Assembly (NCBI GenBank): GCA_030248215.1
Contig: JASANG010003338.1
Location: forward strand, 248,001-312,000
Direction: 5' to 3'
Length of the DNA stretch: 64,000 nt
Source: Enoplolaimus lenunculus
Lineage: Eukaryota; Nematoda; Enoplea; Enoplida; Thoracostomopsidae
This document shows, piece after piece, positions 27,901 to 42,900 of the stretch. Below the pieces are notes generated by a model that had not been told where the DNA came from, made no database searches, and saw only the letters and a program-made list of their open reading frames with translations. Both the position numbers and the translations under genes were made by a program. The first letter of the stretch is position 1, and each line of letters opens with the position of its first letter.

Positions 27901-30900
27901 CCAGCATCTGCCTTCGTAGAAAAACAATAATTTAGAATCAAACCAAAAATACCATTTTTCATACTAACGCTATGTTTTAAGCAAGCACTAAAATATATAC
28001 ATATAGGTCAGATAAAGCTTACCTATGGTTAGAAGTGTTAGCCTTGTCTGTGAACTTATTAAGACTTGGCAACGCTTAACATTACAGTGTCTTCGGTCAG
28101 TATAAATAGCAACGTGTGAACAATTTTTTCTAGGGGGTCTATTGGAACACAGCAGTTGACATTTGAGCTAGTTCAGTAAAGGAGTTCGACCTTAAGTAGA
28201 CAACCAAGAGTCAAATTTAAAATGAAGCCAATTTTTAAAAACCCTGGCGAGTGAAGCGAGCAAGCAGCCAGCGCATTTTTTATGAAATCGTTTAAATTCC
28301 AACAAATAATTTTAGTTTTTGGTGGGTTTTATTTAGGGTCGCGTTTCTACGAATGTCAACCGCCGCCCCGGACATTACTTTTTTTCGCGTAGATTTGTTC
28401 GTTTCAATGAAAGTTTGAGCCCTCATATAAACTATTTAAACGGTTTCAGGGTTGTTGCTCGCGTTGGAAATGTGATGTCTGTTTGACCATAATATCATGC
28501 GTATATGACCCCGTCCTAGATAGATAGACTCTTTGTATACACGAGAGATACAGGTGTTTTACAAAATTCAAACTCATAAAAATAATGAAAAATGTGTCTA
28601 ATTGAAACCCGAACAGTTTTCTGTTTGGTTCTCTTTTACAGGCCATGCGTGTTCGCTTGGTTTTAGCATACAAACAAACTCTAAATTGTACCTAAATCAG
28701 TGCACGACGGTCACGTAAAATAGATTATAATGCGTGTTCGAAAGGTTTGTCTTGAGAACAAAAGCTTTAAACAGGTCATTTGTCGAGAAATGGCAAAACT
28801 TGTTGCCGCATTGAGGTTTAACCGTCATTTCAAGGAAGCAGAGTTGGCTGACGAAGAACTGTTTGTCGAAAATACATTTTGTAATAAGTTGCTGTAAACG
28901 TCTATGTGTTTATTTTCTGGACAGTGGAGAAACTGGCATCGACGGTGGCTGGCAAAGAACAAAACGACGGCTCTTGACCACTTCTGCCAACATTTAAAGT
29001 TAAGAATTAGGCTTAGACTTAAGTCTGATTTACTGAGCTTAAGCCTTTGCCTATTAAGTATAAGCCTATCGGCGCAGCGGGCAAGAACCAAAACGGGCTA
29101 AATGCTGGTTCATAAAATAAAATACGTAACCGGGAACAATGTTGTAATATATAATGGCTGAGTTTCCAAAACCTTACTTAAGTACAACTTAGTACTTAGG
29201 TACGTACTAAGGAACTACTTAACCATTTTGTCGTTTTGAACAGCGTACTAAGTAAATCTTAAATCACTGACTAAATTTGATCGCGTACAAATTTACCATT
29301 TCAAACGTACAAACCTTGGTCACATTGAAATTGTAGACTATTGGCCCGTCCTCAATATAAAACGAAACTACCACTTTCTTGTTATGAAACCGCGACTTAA
29401 GTAATTACTTAAGTATAACTTAAAGTAAATACTTAAGTAAGATTTCAGAAACCCAGCCAATGTTAATTAAAGATTCGGGATCGACCCCTCTGGAATTGCA
29501 TCAGGATATGCCACGGTTGGAGCAAGGTTAAACACTCGAACATCTGTCTGGAACAGCTCACAATAGAAACCTTATTCTGTTAAATTCTGTTGATTTAAAA
29601 ATTAACTAAACTGCGCTCTTTAAACAGTTCGTTTCTAAGCTAGCGTCTCGTTATGCATAAGGGCATGAACATTCATTGCCATGCTTGCTACGGCAGATCC
29701 TTTTGCGTATTTTGAACTGAACGCTTCAAACGGCAGGCGAGCAATCGAACCGCAAATTTATGCAGAATTTCTCATTTACAAGCAAAAATACAATTACCTT
29801 GAAGCTTCGATAGAATGATTGTAATAGAGCCGTCGCCGGCAATTATAGGTTAATGCGAAACATTTCAAAATGATTTGTGTACACACAAGCTAGAAAATTT
29901 CATACAGTTATGTATAAATTAATTTCGGAATTATCTTGAAAGCTTTTACGCATTTTTTGATGCAATCGAAATAGTTGCGTTTTTCATATACGTATCAGCC
30001 GTATTAATGGTGTGAATGTTGACGACGACCATCCCCCGCTAAGTTCCGCATGCATTTGCTAAGTTCCGCATGCATTTGCTATAAAGGAAGAGGTAGATTG
30101 AACTGAGAAATTTGCAGCTGCAGTCACTTCAATTAAAATGTTCTGCACTGGGCAACACTTGTCCATCTGAACGCAACATTTTGTCGATAACCATGCCTGA
30201 AGACATAAACTTAAAGCCCTAAAACACCATACCTAACACAAAGCTGCTCAAATTTTGAAAACCAACCGACCCACAACATCTTAACTTGTGTCACAATTGG
30301 CATGAAACCAAAATAATTTTCCAGTATAAATCGGTAGTTCGCAACGCATGCACACCATTAACTATACGCAACTTTTTCCATCCACCAACAAACAGTTTCC
30401 TTGTTGAGCTTGCATACGAAGAACCCATGAAAATTAACTCAATTACCGTTCAAACTAAAAGTTTGCTTATTTTCAACTGCATCTTTGAAAACGCCAGTAT
30501 AAAGTATAATGTGAAACAGCGGCCGTCCACGGGCACAGAAACTACTAATATTACAAATGATACAAGTTTCATTTTTGTTTGTATGGTTAAATTAGACTTC
30601 AGCTAGCATTAGATTCACACGGTTTTCTAAACTTGTAGAGGCTGTTGTAAACTTCCTTCTACAAGCTTACGCCTAAGACTGAGACTGAGCATAAAGTCTT
30701 TAAGCGTAACCTTACTTTGTCTCCTTCCTTAAGTTATGCCAAAATCTGAAAATTGTCAAAAACTATGCGTTAATGTGTATGATAGGCCGTGTAGGTATCG
30801 TACAAAATTTTTCGCATTAAGATAAATGAAAACTCACGCAACATTCGAATAAAGAACATTTAAATCGATCAAAAGACAAACGCCGAATGCAAATCAGAAA

Positions 30901-33900
30901 TGAAAAACATGTTAAAAATCACTGTCAGTTTAATAGTTGATTTAATATTTCACTGTAAATTCCAAAAAGTTGTTGAGTTGGTCAGTTTAAAAGTTGATTT
31001 AATATTTCACTGTAAATTCCAAAAATTTCATTATTCAACTCAACTAGCGAATTAGTTATTCATGAGTTGATATCAACAAACATTTACTCACTTTGAGTAG
31101 AGTTGACTCTCACTCTGAGATTCTGGGTGAGTTGATTAACTAACTCAGAACGAGTTGATCAACTTAGAATTCTGAGTTAATATGAAAGTTGTAATTCGGA
31201 CTTTAGAGTGTTTGAACGCATTTTGAATTAAAATCAGCTCAGTGTAATTTACAATGTTCCTTACTGCCCGAACGTTCAAACAAATTGTATCATATGGTCA
31301 GATAGGACCAAGTTTTCAAACAGGAAAAACAGAAAGCTGTCGTGTAAACGTTACTCAAAGTTTGGCTTATATACTTAACGGAAAAATAAAATATATGTTA
31401 TCGAAACCCTTTCAAATAACATTCTGGATCCTTGAGATAAAAAAATTGCTCACCCACTACCACCCATTCGAAATGAGATATACTGGTTATTGGCATGGTT
31501 CTAATGCGTCTATTTTTAGTAGAACCACAGTAATTTATACTTTTTGACAGTTAAAATTAATAATTTCTGAAACTTTCAAAACACATTTTGCCAACAGTGA
31601 TATAAAAATCGGGACCGCAGCCAAAAGGGGGCCCAGGACAAATCTCACCACTGTAGCAAACCTTGAACCGCTAGAAAGGTTAAATCCCCTGTTGAATTAT
31701 CTGAGACCTCCGTTTATGGCCATTATAAGCAGGCATTGCACCCATAACGATTTGAGCTGGCTACGTGACTGATATGCATGCAACCCGCATTCTAACGTAC
31801 AGCCTCTAGAGAGTAAAAGCACCCGAGTTTATTGCGTCTTTACTCTTTAGTAATGAGAATCAGCAAATAAAACATATAACGTTGCTATTGAACCACTGTG
31901 CATATATAACCTTAAAATAGTTTCAAATCTAGAAAAACTGAATCCCTGTAGTGAATATTATATCTGGCTCAAATAACGGCAAATGTTTGCCGTTCCAGCT
32001 GCTATAAAAGCTGGAAATATATCTATGGTTTGAGTTTACTTACGTGTTGGTATTGGACAAAAATTAATTTTACTACTCATCCAGCAACAACAAGGGGACC
32101 CATGGGGTTTAGCCTTTTCAAGTAAAATATGGGCTTTTGTAGAATAGTTTTAACGGTGCAAACTGCTTGACGACAAAATCCGTGCTGCTATAAAAGTTAA
32201 ATTTTGAAATACCCTAGGATAATCAAGAGCGCAGTGAAGCTGTGACTCTATTAATTATTGTACATATACGTACGAATACGTGTAATTCGTTATGAAGAAA
32301 AATATAATTTAACCGAAATGGTTTAAAAAGTTCCTTTAAACACAAAGCAAAACGCCTGGATCAAAGAACGTTTTTGTTATAATTTATGTATTCGTTTTGT
32401 CGACAAATCTGTCGTCATATTTTGCCTTCTGACAAAGGAAAATCAAAAGAAACTTATAGTCGCACAAGTCTAGACAAAACTACACTAAAAATTTTAATTC
32501 TATTTGTTGTACAAGTGATGCACAAGGGTTTAAAACTGTAAAAAAACACGCCTGGTGTTGTCTGCAGGTCAACAAAGTTTCCGTTTAATATGCATGTACC
32601 GGATATATCAACCAGATTTTTATGGGTTTTTTCCAAGGGACTCAACAAGGCTGCACCAAGGAATAGGTCGATGAATTTTTCAACCATAGAGAGCAAAAAA
32701 TGACCACAGCACCAGGCACATCTCATTCGCATTCTTGGTAATTGTGGCATTGTTCCGACTGAGTACTCTTCCCTCATACTTTAATCAATACATACAAAGC
32801 TTTATTTCGTCTTATCGCAAAGAATGCAGTAGAACAGTGTGGTTTCCGACACATACATCCTAAACAGACCGAAATATCATTTTGATCTGAGCCGTGAATT
32901 ATTTAAAAACAGCATCGGCCAAAACTGTAATCCAGACTGTCAATTGCTTCACGGGTTGTGCTTTCGAAGCTTATAAATAATAAATAATAAAAGGACAAAA
33001 CCATCACAATTTATACCGGATACAAAACAATTGCCGCCAATATTTTAGTATCAGGCTGACCTATAAATTGGCAAGCAAGCGCGATAAAAACAAAACGCTG
33101 AAAATAACTCTTATCGGTATGTTTTTCGGGACACTGTTCTTGTTTAGAATATTGTGATTTTATATAACAAGTCGCTAGGGTCAAAATTGTGCTTGACTCC
33201 GGCGGAAAGTTCAAAAGTTTTCATTTAATTTGCAGTATGTTTTATAATTTAGACTTTTTACCGTTTACTCGGGCGTCGCAAACATTTCATTATTTGAAAA
33301 CTGCAAACTGAATCGAATGATCGAAAATTGTTAAATGTGTGTCAGATTCGCGGCATGTCTTAGAAATTTTTTGGCTCAAACCACTAATTATCAGCCTATG
33401 TTGAACAGTTTGCCTCGTAAAAGTTTTAATACTCAAGCCTAGATGTGAGATGCGAGCTGCACTTGGCTTAGATTTTTAACTTCAAGGTAGTTTTAAGACC
33501 CGTCTAGCCAGCTGGGGAAAAAAGACACATGATATGTGCAGAAATCGTGGTGTGTACAGTACAAAAATAGCTATAATTAACCATTTTTGCGTACTCAAAG
33601 AGCACTTACATACCGAAATACAGAAACATTTTACCTGCAATATTGACATAATCAGTTTCGCAAAAAGCAGCGTTGTTTTTTTAGACTTACGCGTGCGTGA
33701 AACGAAAACGAACATGTTTTTTCGTAGCTTTTTGCCATTGAACTTTAGCACAGCCAAGCCGTAATTAAGCGAACGTTTAGCGGTTGAACAGTGGTTATGA
33801 ACCCGCAGGTTTGAGTATACAAAAATCTCTGGTTCTGCCGTTGTTCACATTTTTGTAACTTCTAGACTGCTGTTTCGATTCAATACTTTTAAACAGCTAT

Positions 33901-36900
33901 AATCAGTGTCGCGGCTACCACCCACCGCAAACTAATCACGTTTTCGCAACTAAACTAATGCTTTAAGAAGCTCGGATATCTTTGCCGCGGATTCGCTGAG
34001 AAACAACTGTCACTTGCTTAGCAAAATGGTTTCAATGAAACGACCGTTTTAGGGACAGCAGTATTTCTATACGCATATAATAGTTGAATTCTAGGCATAG
34101 CCTAAACGTAAGCCAACGCCTATGCCTAAGTATAAATCTCAGTTAAGATAGAATTTGAAAAATTCGAAAACTGGAGGGAAGAACATAAGAGCAGAAAATT
34201 TCATGAAAATTTTTCTTGCGAGTTGCCATTTTGCTAGCAAGGCCACGTGGTAAGAATTTTCAACCCCACTCCACTACCTCCAGGATCTGGACGCGCTGGC
34301 AGGCCTGTAGGCTGTGATTTTCATGTGTAAAACACTGACCATCTGAGTATTAAACAGTACGAGTCCTGAACAAAATATTGACCCAGAGAAAATATATATT
34401 TATCCAAAATGTGTAGGGCCCGAAATAAAGAACCAGCTTCCTACAAAGGATGAGAGTCCCAGACGTTTTGCTTCATCTGCGCCCTATGCACTACTTGATA
34501 GAAATGTTGCGAACTCTTCAACTTGCATTACTGTGATCTAAAAAAATGCTTATACAAGAAGCCTAATAAAGCTTGATAATTGACTCAGCTTATCATGAGA
34601 AACAATCTCGTGTATAAATTTAGGTATAGCATTCTCTGTACCAAAGTGTATATGCTACAAAAGGTGTAACCCCCACGGCGGGGTTCGTTCCGGCTCTCAC
34701 TCGCGAACATTTTCCACGTGGACTGTTTCAAAAATTTGCGGATCCGACACTGCACACCGATCATAATATGGTATTCAAAACCAGCTGACAACACTTATCT
34801 ACGACTGTACATTGTATATGTCTATCATAAGCGCTCGTACAGTCAAATTTATACCAAAAATGGTTCATAAATCATGCAATACGACCATAATTGATAATCT
34901 AGGATGAAAATAAAAAAATTGTTTAAATTCAATATGCAACACGAAAAAGTAAGTTAAAACTTTCAAACTCAGTGAAATGACAGAAACAAGGTAACATTAA
35001 TATTTTTAGATTCGTATATATGTCGTAGCCCAAGTTGTGATTCAGCCCAATTCCGAATTGGGCTAGTCCAAAGCGGACTATCGGTTTAGAGGTCTTTAAA
35101 TTGGCAAATACATCCGCGTGTTTAAAATTAAAGACGCTAAGTTACCTGTAACAGTTGTATGAAAGTATAGAAACTTCCTTTTCGTCGCAATTTTTGCAAA
35201 CATTCCAATAATACAGTCGTCCGCGAAGGGTTAAAAATTGTAAACGTAATGTGGGTGACAAATATTGGTGGTTAGCTCAAAAATATGTTTTGATCAAATA
35301 CCTCACTTGGCGCATTGCTTGCGATTTGGGACGGCGCCGTATCACTTAATAGATCATACCTCGTTAGGCGAACGTCTGACTGCAGAAAAGTTACCACCGT
35401 TCGATTCAGCTTCGTGAGCTATGTAGAATGCTATATCACTTGTTTAACTTTTTGACAAAAATTCTTGGGTCCAAAGCGGCGATTGTGATTGGACCACATG
35501 TGGGCGAACGGCGGTTGGAGATAACGAAAAATACTGCATATAATTTGCGCAAACCCCACATCTCGCTTGCCCAAATTTGTAATATCAAAAGCGTATAATT
35601 CGAGGCTCGGTTCCACTGCAAAACTTTTGACCCCTAGAAAAGTTTGGACCTTGCTTGCTGGTCAACAAAAGCCCTTGTCTGCCCCTCCTGAAAATTTTTT
35701 AGCCCCCCCCCAAACAAGGTGCTCTGGCTACGAGCCTGGTTACTTCACAGTTGCCAAACTTACCAAAGATTTTTGACTTTCCTTTCGCCCAAGGAATGCA
35801 CCTCTACCATCAATAGATGCATCGAATCGGGAATCGCGTTCTGTTGCATTACAGGATGCCAAACCTGACAATACTGAGCTTGTGTCGGATCCTAGAATAA
35901 AAATCAATAGCTTCGTTAACAGCAACTCATTTTGTTATCTGTTTCTCAAAATTAAGAATATGCAACAAAAGTATGTTGAACAAATTTTAGCATAGCTTGC
36001 ATATACTGATTTTTGAATTTCGGGGGTAAACTGCAGGTATTGCAGCTTGTTGAATAAGTTTTGCGATCTATTGCGTCCGGTTGGGTAGATAATTCTGAGA
36101 AATTCGAAGTTTTAACCTCTTGGACCATTAAAGTTACAAAATTTTTAAAACTTTCGAGATTTTACGCGTATACAAAACAGTAATAATTACTTGACGTAAA
36201 ATCTAAAATAGCACAATTAGGAACTTGTTTTATCATAGTACCTGACGAATCATATGTTTCTGCAATGAAACTAACTGGCTCTCTTTTGTAGCTGCAATCG
36301 GTTAAAAAGCAAGAGTCTATAGTGATTCACAAAAGTGTGCAAATCACTACAATTACATTCTGTGTAGAAGAGAACGTACCCAGTTGCACGTTGCGTATAC
36401 AGCCTACCCCCCTCCTTATTGAGAGGTAACTACTACTTGTGCGAACCATGGCACTGTACGTATACTGCATCAGAAATGCTCCACTTATAGTTTAAATTGG
36501 GTATATTGCATGTGATAGCGAACACGCCACCCCTCCAAATAATGAGAAGTCGGTCAAAAACGCAACGCATGGTGGTACATTTTATACCATGCGGAACCTC
36601 AAGAACTGCATACTCTTATATGATGCACTCTTGGTAAAATCAAGTGCGAATGATGCATATTTTAACCAGAGTGTGCAACTGGGTACATTCTGTGTAGAAA
36701 AGAATGTACCCGCGTTGCGTTTCATTTGCCCGCTCTTCTATGACTATTTCTGGTGGCCATCACAATATGGCAAGATTGGGCTTCTGTAGATACGATGTGT
36801 TAATATTCAACTACTGCGAACAAAGAAATAGCGCATGATAACAAAAAACATAACCAAATAATGCGTATATCGTGTAGAATATACGTCCGGCATGAGAAAC

Positions 36901-39900
36901 CTTTTTTGCCAAATGTTCCTGCGATATCCTAATTTTTATTTTGTTAGCCAGAAAGCTAAACTGTGCAGATTTTGTTTCAAAGTTTCAACCAAAATCCAAT
37001 TCTGTGATATGCTTTCACTTAAACAAACCAACAGCCGCACTGCACGCAAGAATGAATGTCAATTAATTTCATTTCCTTTATCACTATTAAATTCTTCTAG
37101 CGTTCAGATGAGAGTATTATCGCGCTACTCCGAACCCAAAATCATTTCCCTTTGAATAATCCATGGCTCGCCAGGGTTTTTTATGTAAATTTACGTGTTA
37201 TGATAGACGCTTGCTTAACCCTTCCCGCATTAATATTTTCTTAAGTCGTGATCCTAACCTAAAAATCTCAAATAGGAGACGTTTACCCAAGAGCCGCGGC
37301 TAAAGATGGGTCTCCTCTTGAAAAGTATCAACCATGAGCACAGCAGTAAAAAATAATAGCGAACGAGAAACCAAATAAGCTTGAATAACGAACGGAATGC
37401 TAAATCTGAATTACACCAAAAGTTAAAAATTTCATGACATCGCATCGTGGAAAGGTTTTGCTGGTTGTGCCCAAATGGCCGATAGCCCTAGCAATCTACG
37501 AAAATTCGTCGCCTGACAACTTATCGCTCAGCAGTCTGCTAAACCTATGAATATTTCTAGGCATAATTCTAAGCGTAATCCTGAGCCTAAGCCTAAACAA
37601 AAGCATAATAATAAGCGACGAATTGTCGAGTGAATAAAATTTCGGGTTGCAAGTTGTCGAACGACAAGCTGTCAAGCGATGAGTTGTCGTGATTCCTCCC
37701 AAGAAGGTAGGCGTTAAACAATGCGGATTGCTGCGTGCGCACACAGTTTACACTAAGCAGCTCACAGTATGCGCTATGCGGTAAAGAATTGATGCCACAA
37801 ACCATCAACCAAACTGCACGGTCCAATCGATGACGTTACCGACAGCGAATCCCAGTTGATTCCACGGACTTTCTCGCCGTCAAGTTGTAACCGTGGCAGT
37901 TGCGTATACTGTGTTAATGTCGCTGTTGACGATGCATCGTCACTGTTATTATCCAAGCTGAATACATCGTTCAAACCACCATTCACTGCTGATTTGAGGA
38001 CTCGATTCAAATTGAAATGTTTCAAATTTGATAAACTGAAATTTTTTGACGGCAGCGTTAACGACGTACTGGTGGCGCAACGTGTTAATTGTTGATATGT
38101 TTCAATGCTGGCTGCATTGGAACTAAGTTTGGCCGATGATTTACGGCGAATTTGCACAGAAGCCGACGGAATATCGGAGTGGTTCAAGTTCGAACTCGAC
38201 TGATTTAGTACCCGGTTGTCAAGCGTTAACGAACGAACTTCAGTTGAAACCAATGACCGGTAAGATAGTGTGCGGATTGAGCTCTTAGAGTCACGTTTAC
38301 GTAATTTACTTAGAGTCATTTCTAGCGAAAATGATTCAGCATTTTAACGAAGGATTACTAGTTGGCGGTACATTGCGTGGTTTGTTGTTTAATACAGTAA
38401 ATATCATATAATTGAGCTAAAGTGTTAACAATCACATCTAAAGTTTCAGCAAGAAAAGCTTAATAATTATCGTATATAACGGCTTAAACTAAATCATTTT
38501 AACGCAAGCGAACTACAGGATAGATGCTATACTGAAATATTTGTTAATTGCAATATTTGTAAAACACTGTGCTATTTCAGTTATCGGTACATTACACAAT
38601 TCTCATTTTTGTAAGGGTTGCGCTATACTTTTGTTGACGTGTGGCACCGTAGGGTGCCGTCCGCCACCGCGTAGCGCTGTCCGTCACAGTCAGTCACCAA
38701 CGTATTGTGACCGATGGTGACGGACGGCGTCACACGGATGACGCACGGTGACGGACGGCGTTGGACGTTAAGTATAGCGCAGCCCAAACTATATAAAATG
38801 TGTAAATTTGCAATTAATAACACCTGTGAAGCCGAGCGTAGTATCAATGGCGAAAAAAAGTAAATTTAAGTAAACTTATCAACCAAAATGTTTTCTAGTA
38901 CTGCTCAAATCAAATTCTTTTGTCTTCGCTATGCCTTAACTGTGTCCCTTGTTTATGTTGGCAAATTAGACAATCTCGTGTTTTTAACGAGCCATCGTTT
39001 CACGATTCAAGATACCCAGGCGCATTCAAGATTTTGGAAGAAAGAGGTTACGCCGTTACATTCTATGAAAATTTTGAAGGAATTTCTTGTGCGACCAACT
39101 GAAAAAGTTGCTAAATCCTCGATACAATAATGAAAAACGAAAGTTCGACCCCTTAAACCTTGGAACGACACCCCGTCAGGACAGCAGCGAATCCAGAAAT
39201 GTATGATTGCGAGGCGAGCTACCATAAGTTATGAAACGCAATTTTTACTGTATGCTATATGTGCCAATTTTCTTAAGGCAAAAATTGTAAGATAGTAACC
39301 TTACTACTAAAAGCTTTCTATACGCCTACTCGATCAGCTAGTGTGTTAGGCTGCACCTTTACTGGTTTGTAAAAAAACAAATATACTGTAATGACCCGAA
39401 TAAGAGGGGGGACTGATATTTATTTGGCCTCTCCAGAGGGTACCCCCTTGTTATTCGGTTACGGACTGTTATTTATTTTTAACCCACGCTCCGCCGCCCT
39501 TCGTTACTGATATATATCCGGTACTGCAATTATCCGTTGAATTAAACATTTATTTGTCTTGTGTCAATAGCTTGGGCGATAATACAAGGTAATATACTTA
39601 GGAATGTACTTTCAAAAGTTACGTACGCTTTAAAGTTTCGAACTCAAATTATTTGGTCCAGGAGTAGTCATTTATGCGCTATAATTAGGGTTGATTGACA
39701 TTTATGGCCTCTAATTATGGCTTAGGGACTGTATCCACTTACGGACTCTTACTAGGGATACGGACTCCTATTCATTCGAACTCAAAATAGGGACCCCCTA
39801 TTATTACCCCCTCTTATTCGGGTCAATACAGTACTAAAGAGCCTAATCGTGGCTGAAAACTTGTATAATCTCAAAGATTTTGTTCACCATTACCAAATTT

Positions 39901-42900
39901 CTAATAACGTTTTACACTTTAAAAAATTACGCAATATAATTCTTTAATTAAAAAGTTCATTCGCGGTTAACTTGACTTTTCAATAAGTTAAAACTGCGTC
40001 ATGAGAACATTTTCGTGTGAAAACTCGTAAAACACTTGTTCTGTTATTTTGAACTCAATTTGCAGTATCGTTTCTTGCGTATACAACGTGCGCAACTTTA
40101 AATTTTGAAACAAAACATAGTTGTTTCAAATACGATTTTAAGTTAATGGGGGTTTGTTTGTAGTGCGTTTCTGCCGTCTTCGAACAGTTTGCTCAAAATT
40201 TGACTATTCAGGATCAACAAATGCCATCGTTCAACACTACAATACCTCAAGTTCAACAAGGAATGTAACCCCGGCCTGTTGCGTGAAAACATAACCCAAA
40301 ATATGTGAGCCTTTTATGCCGTTAAGAGCAAAAGGTTAATAAGATTTTTAACAAATCTACACGGATCGGCGGTGTTATCTGATTTCTCGTATATACCCTG
40401 GTGAGCAGTAAGCCTGATTTTTTACATATTTCAACTTAACGAATGCAGTTAATCAATAAGTTTATATACCTAATATGTCAACGATCATCGTTGACAACAC
40501 CGAAATAGAAACTTTAGGTTTACTCCATACGTCACCAGTTGACATCACTTTACGTAATTACGATAGCGTTAACTTTGAAAAAACCTTTACGCTGCATTTC
40601 TATATTTACTTCCTAATTTTGATAACAACAGAAATTTTCAAACTAGCGTTTGCACAACACTAAAAGATTTATATTAATTTAGCAGTTAGCAGATAAAACC
40701 ACTGGTTCTGTTGAAATGTTTGCTAATGCACTTTTGTAGCAGAAAATTAAACTAGACAACGCTTAGATAGATTCCTGTAAATTCTGAGCGTGTGCTGTGT
40801 TAGCAAGCGTTTAGAGATAGTAAGTATTAAGTTCGGCTAGTTTAAAGATTTTAGTTTCATTTCGTAACAAAACAACTTCTAACAGCACCAAGCAGGTCAG
40901 CTTTTACCCAAAAATATTGAAAATATTATTTAAAGAAACTTATTCGGCGTGTGATAACAGTTATTTTTTAAATGATTACTGCACAGGTACAAAATTCGCC
41001 TATTCTCTTCCGTTGTGGTAGTGTCAATTTAAATAAAATTTGAAATGAAGAGTATTTCAGGAAATCGGGTTTGCCTGAAATAACGCAATATTTAGGTTTA
41101 AAGCCTGATATGGTTACAGGTAATTATATGCATGATACTGCATCCAAGGCATTGCCCCCAAACCAACTTTCAACGACAATGGCAGGTCCAGCAATATTTG
41201 ACGTGGGCTGAAATATGTAATTTAGTACTCAATCTTAATACAAAAGTTTGGTTTTGATCTCTGTTCGGACAGGTCATGATCTGGGTCTACCCTTGGATTT
41301 GAAATTGTTCATCACTAGATCTGTCTTACTACTGCCCTAGCAATTAGAATATATATCAAACCGTGTGAAACTCGATACGCCGCGAAATGGTAGCAACTTG
41401 TTCGATAATTTTACTGCAGTGATTTTTGTACAGAACCAACAGTATTCAAAAGTGCCAAAAATACTATTTGTTAAGTTCATAGAAAATTCATTTTTTCAAT
41501 TAAATTGCTTTTCAATTAGGGTTAATTGATTGGCAGTATCAAGTGTCAAATGGTTTGCTTAAATGTATTACAATTTTGGTATAGAAATTTTGTGTCTTTA
41601 ACTCTGCTATCAATACGGTCGCCTGTAATATTACCAATTTAACATAGGCAGGTATATAAACTAAAAATATTGGTTTATGGTGGTGTATTATCAATTCCTG
41701 TAGTGACTCAAGAAGAGATTGAAGGCAATGAAAGTCAGGGATCCTTATTTTGAGTCTAAATCAATAGGAGTCCATTTACAGTAGTAGAGCCCGTAAATGG
41801 GTAAGACCCAATGTTACTAACTAGTCCATAAACGTCAATTACCTTAAATAGATTGCGTAAATGCTTTCCGGGCCAAATTCAGTTGAGTACAAATTTCGAT
41901 TCATAACCTACCTTAATGAAAAAATCTTACTAAGTATCTATAACCCTTTCACTCATGGAGTATACTATAAGCAACTAAATACAATACTGTACATGCAATA
42001 CACACACTGTGAGCAGTGTTTAACACTTATAACATATGCGCAGTGTAAAATCTCCACCAGACATGAGAGCCCCCTCGGGCTCGAGCGTCAAGCTCGTAAA
42101 GCTCGGTGGTCATCAAAAACGCCTCCCACACGTGAGACTGGGGATCGAATCTTACCTTGAAATTAGGTCTCATGTGAAATTGCGCAAACATTCATGTGAG
42201 AAAGGGTTAAGCATATTGCATGTTACCTATATTCATAGAAGCGTACTCAAGTCTTACCGGCGTTCGCCAAAACATGGTCGGATTTTGAAAATTTTTGCAT
42301 ATTTGAGCGTCTCAAGACCTCCCCTTATCATACCGCGCCTAAATTTGAATTTTTCAAATAAGATCTTTAAGATCCCAAGCAGAGTGGAACTTTACCCGCG
42401 CGCGGGTTAACGCAGGTCGAGTAAGAAATTTCAGCCTCGGGTAAAGATTTGTGTCAAGCGGTTTAAAAATTTACAGTTTTTACCTGCACCAATATCTTTG
42501 CCGTATTATATGTTATGCTAATAATCAAAATTTCCTCAGCACAAAGATAAGCAGACTTATCTTGAAAGATACTATCAGTTGTAATGTGGTGGTGCAATAG
42601 GCATTGTTATATCACGGCCCAGTGGTGTAACGGGTAGCTTGTCTGCTTTGCAAGCGGGAGGCCTGGATCCGATCTTTGGCTAATTCTATATTTCGTCAAT
42701 TGCACAGCACCATATTGCGTTCGTTCTCAGGTCTAAGTTGTGGAATAGAGCGCTGTGTGTCATAGCAGTGCACGACTCGGTAATCACCTATGTTGGCGGC
42801 TGGTCAAGTTGACAGAATGGTGTACCGTGGTGGCCCCATCCCACACTAGGTTCTGCGCGTCCGAGTCCTGCTGCACAAAGGACGGGCAGTGTATGGTTGT

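Larger units (their letters stand above)
25363..35763. other. Large intron between exons 4 and 5, upstream of exon 1D
   Basis: About 10.4 kb. The repeats are listed separately at 25.7, 26.4-27.25, 29.2, 30.0, 30.9, 35.0 and 35.6 kb. TTAGGC-like runs occur at 28995-29065, 30665-30715 and 34095-34130. The stretches 27.25-28.9 and 31.2-34.0 kb show nothing I can support. Confidence 0.55.

Noticed and set aside
31254-31547. Similarity between the plus frames at 31254 and 18922 (ITFWILEIK against ITFWFLEVK)
   Set aside because: The match is limited to about ten residues with no flanking agreement, so it is likely chance.
32454-32777. Minus frame of 107 codons as a nested gene
   Set aside because: There is no recognised domain, no clear splice context, and no link in phase or content to the main gene.
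41861-42410. Plus-strand frames of 99 and 124 codons
   Set aside because: They lie largely within a piggyBac-like MITE and a family A fragment.
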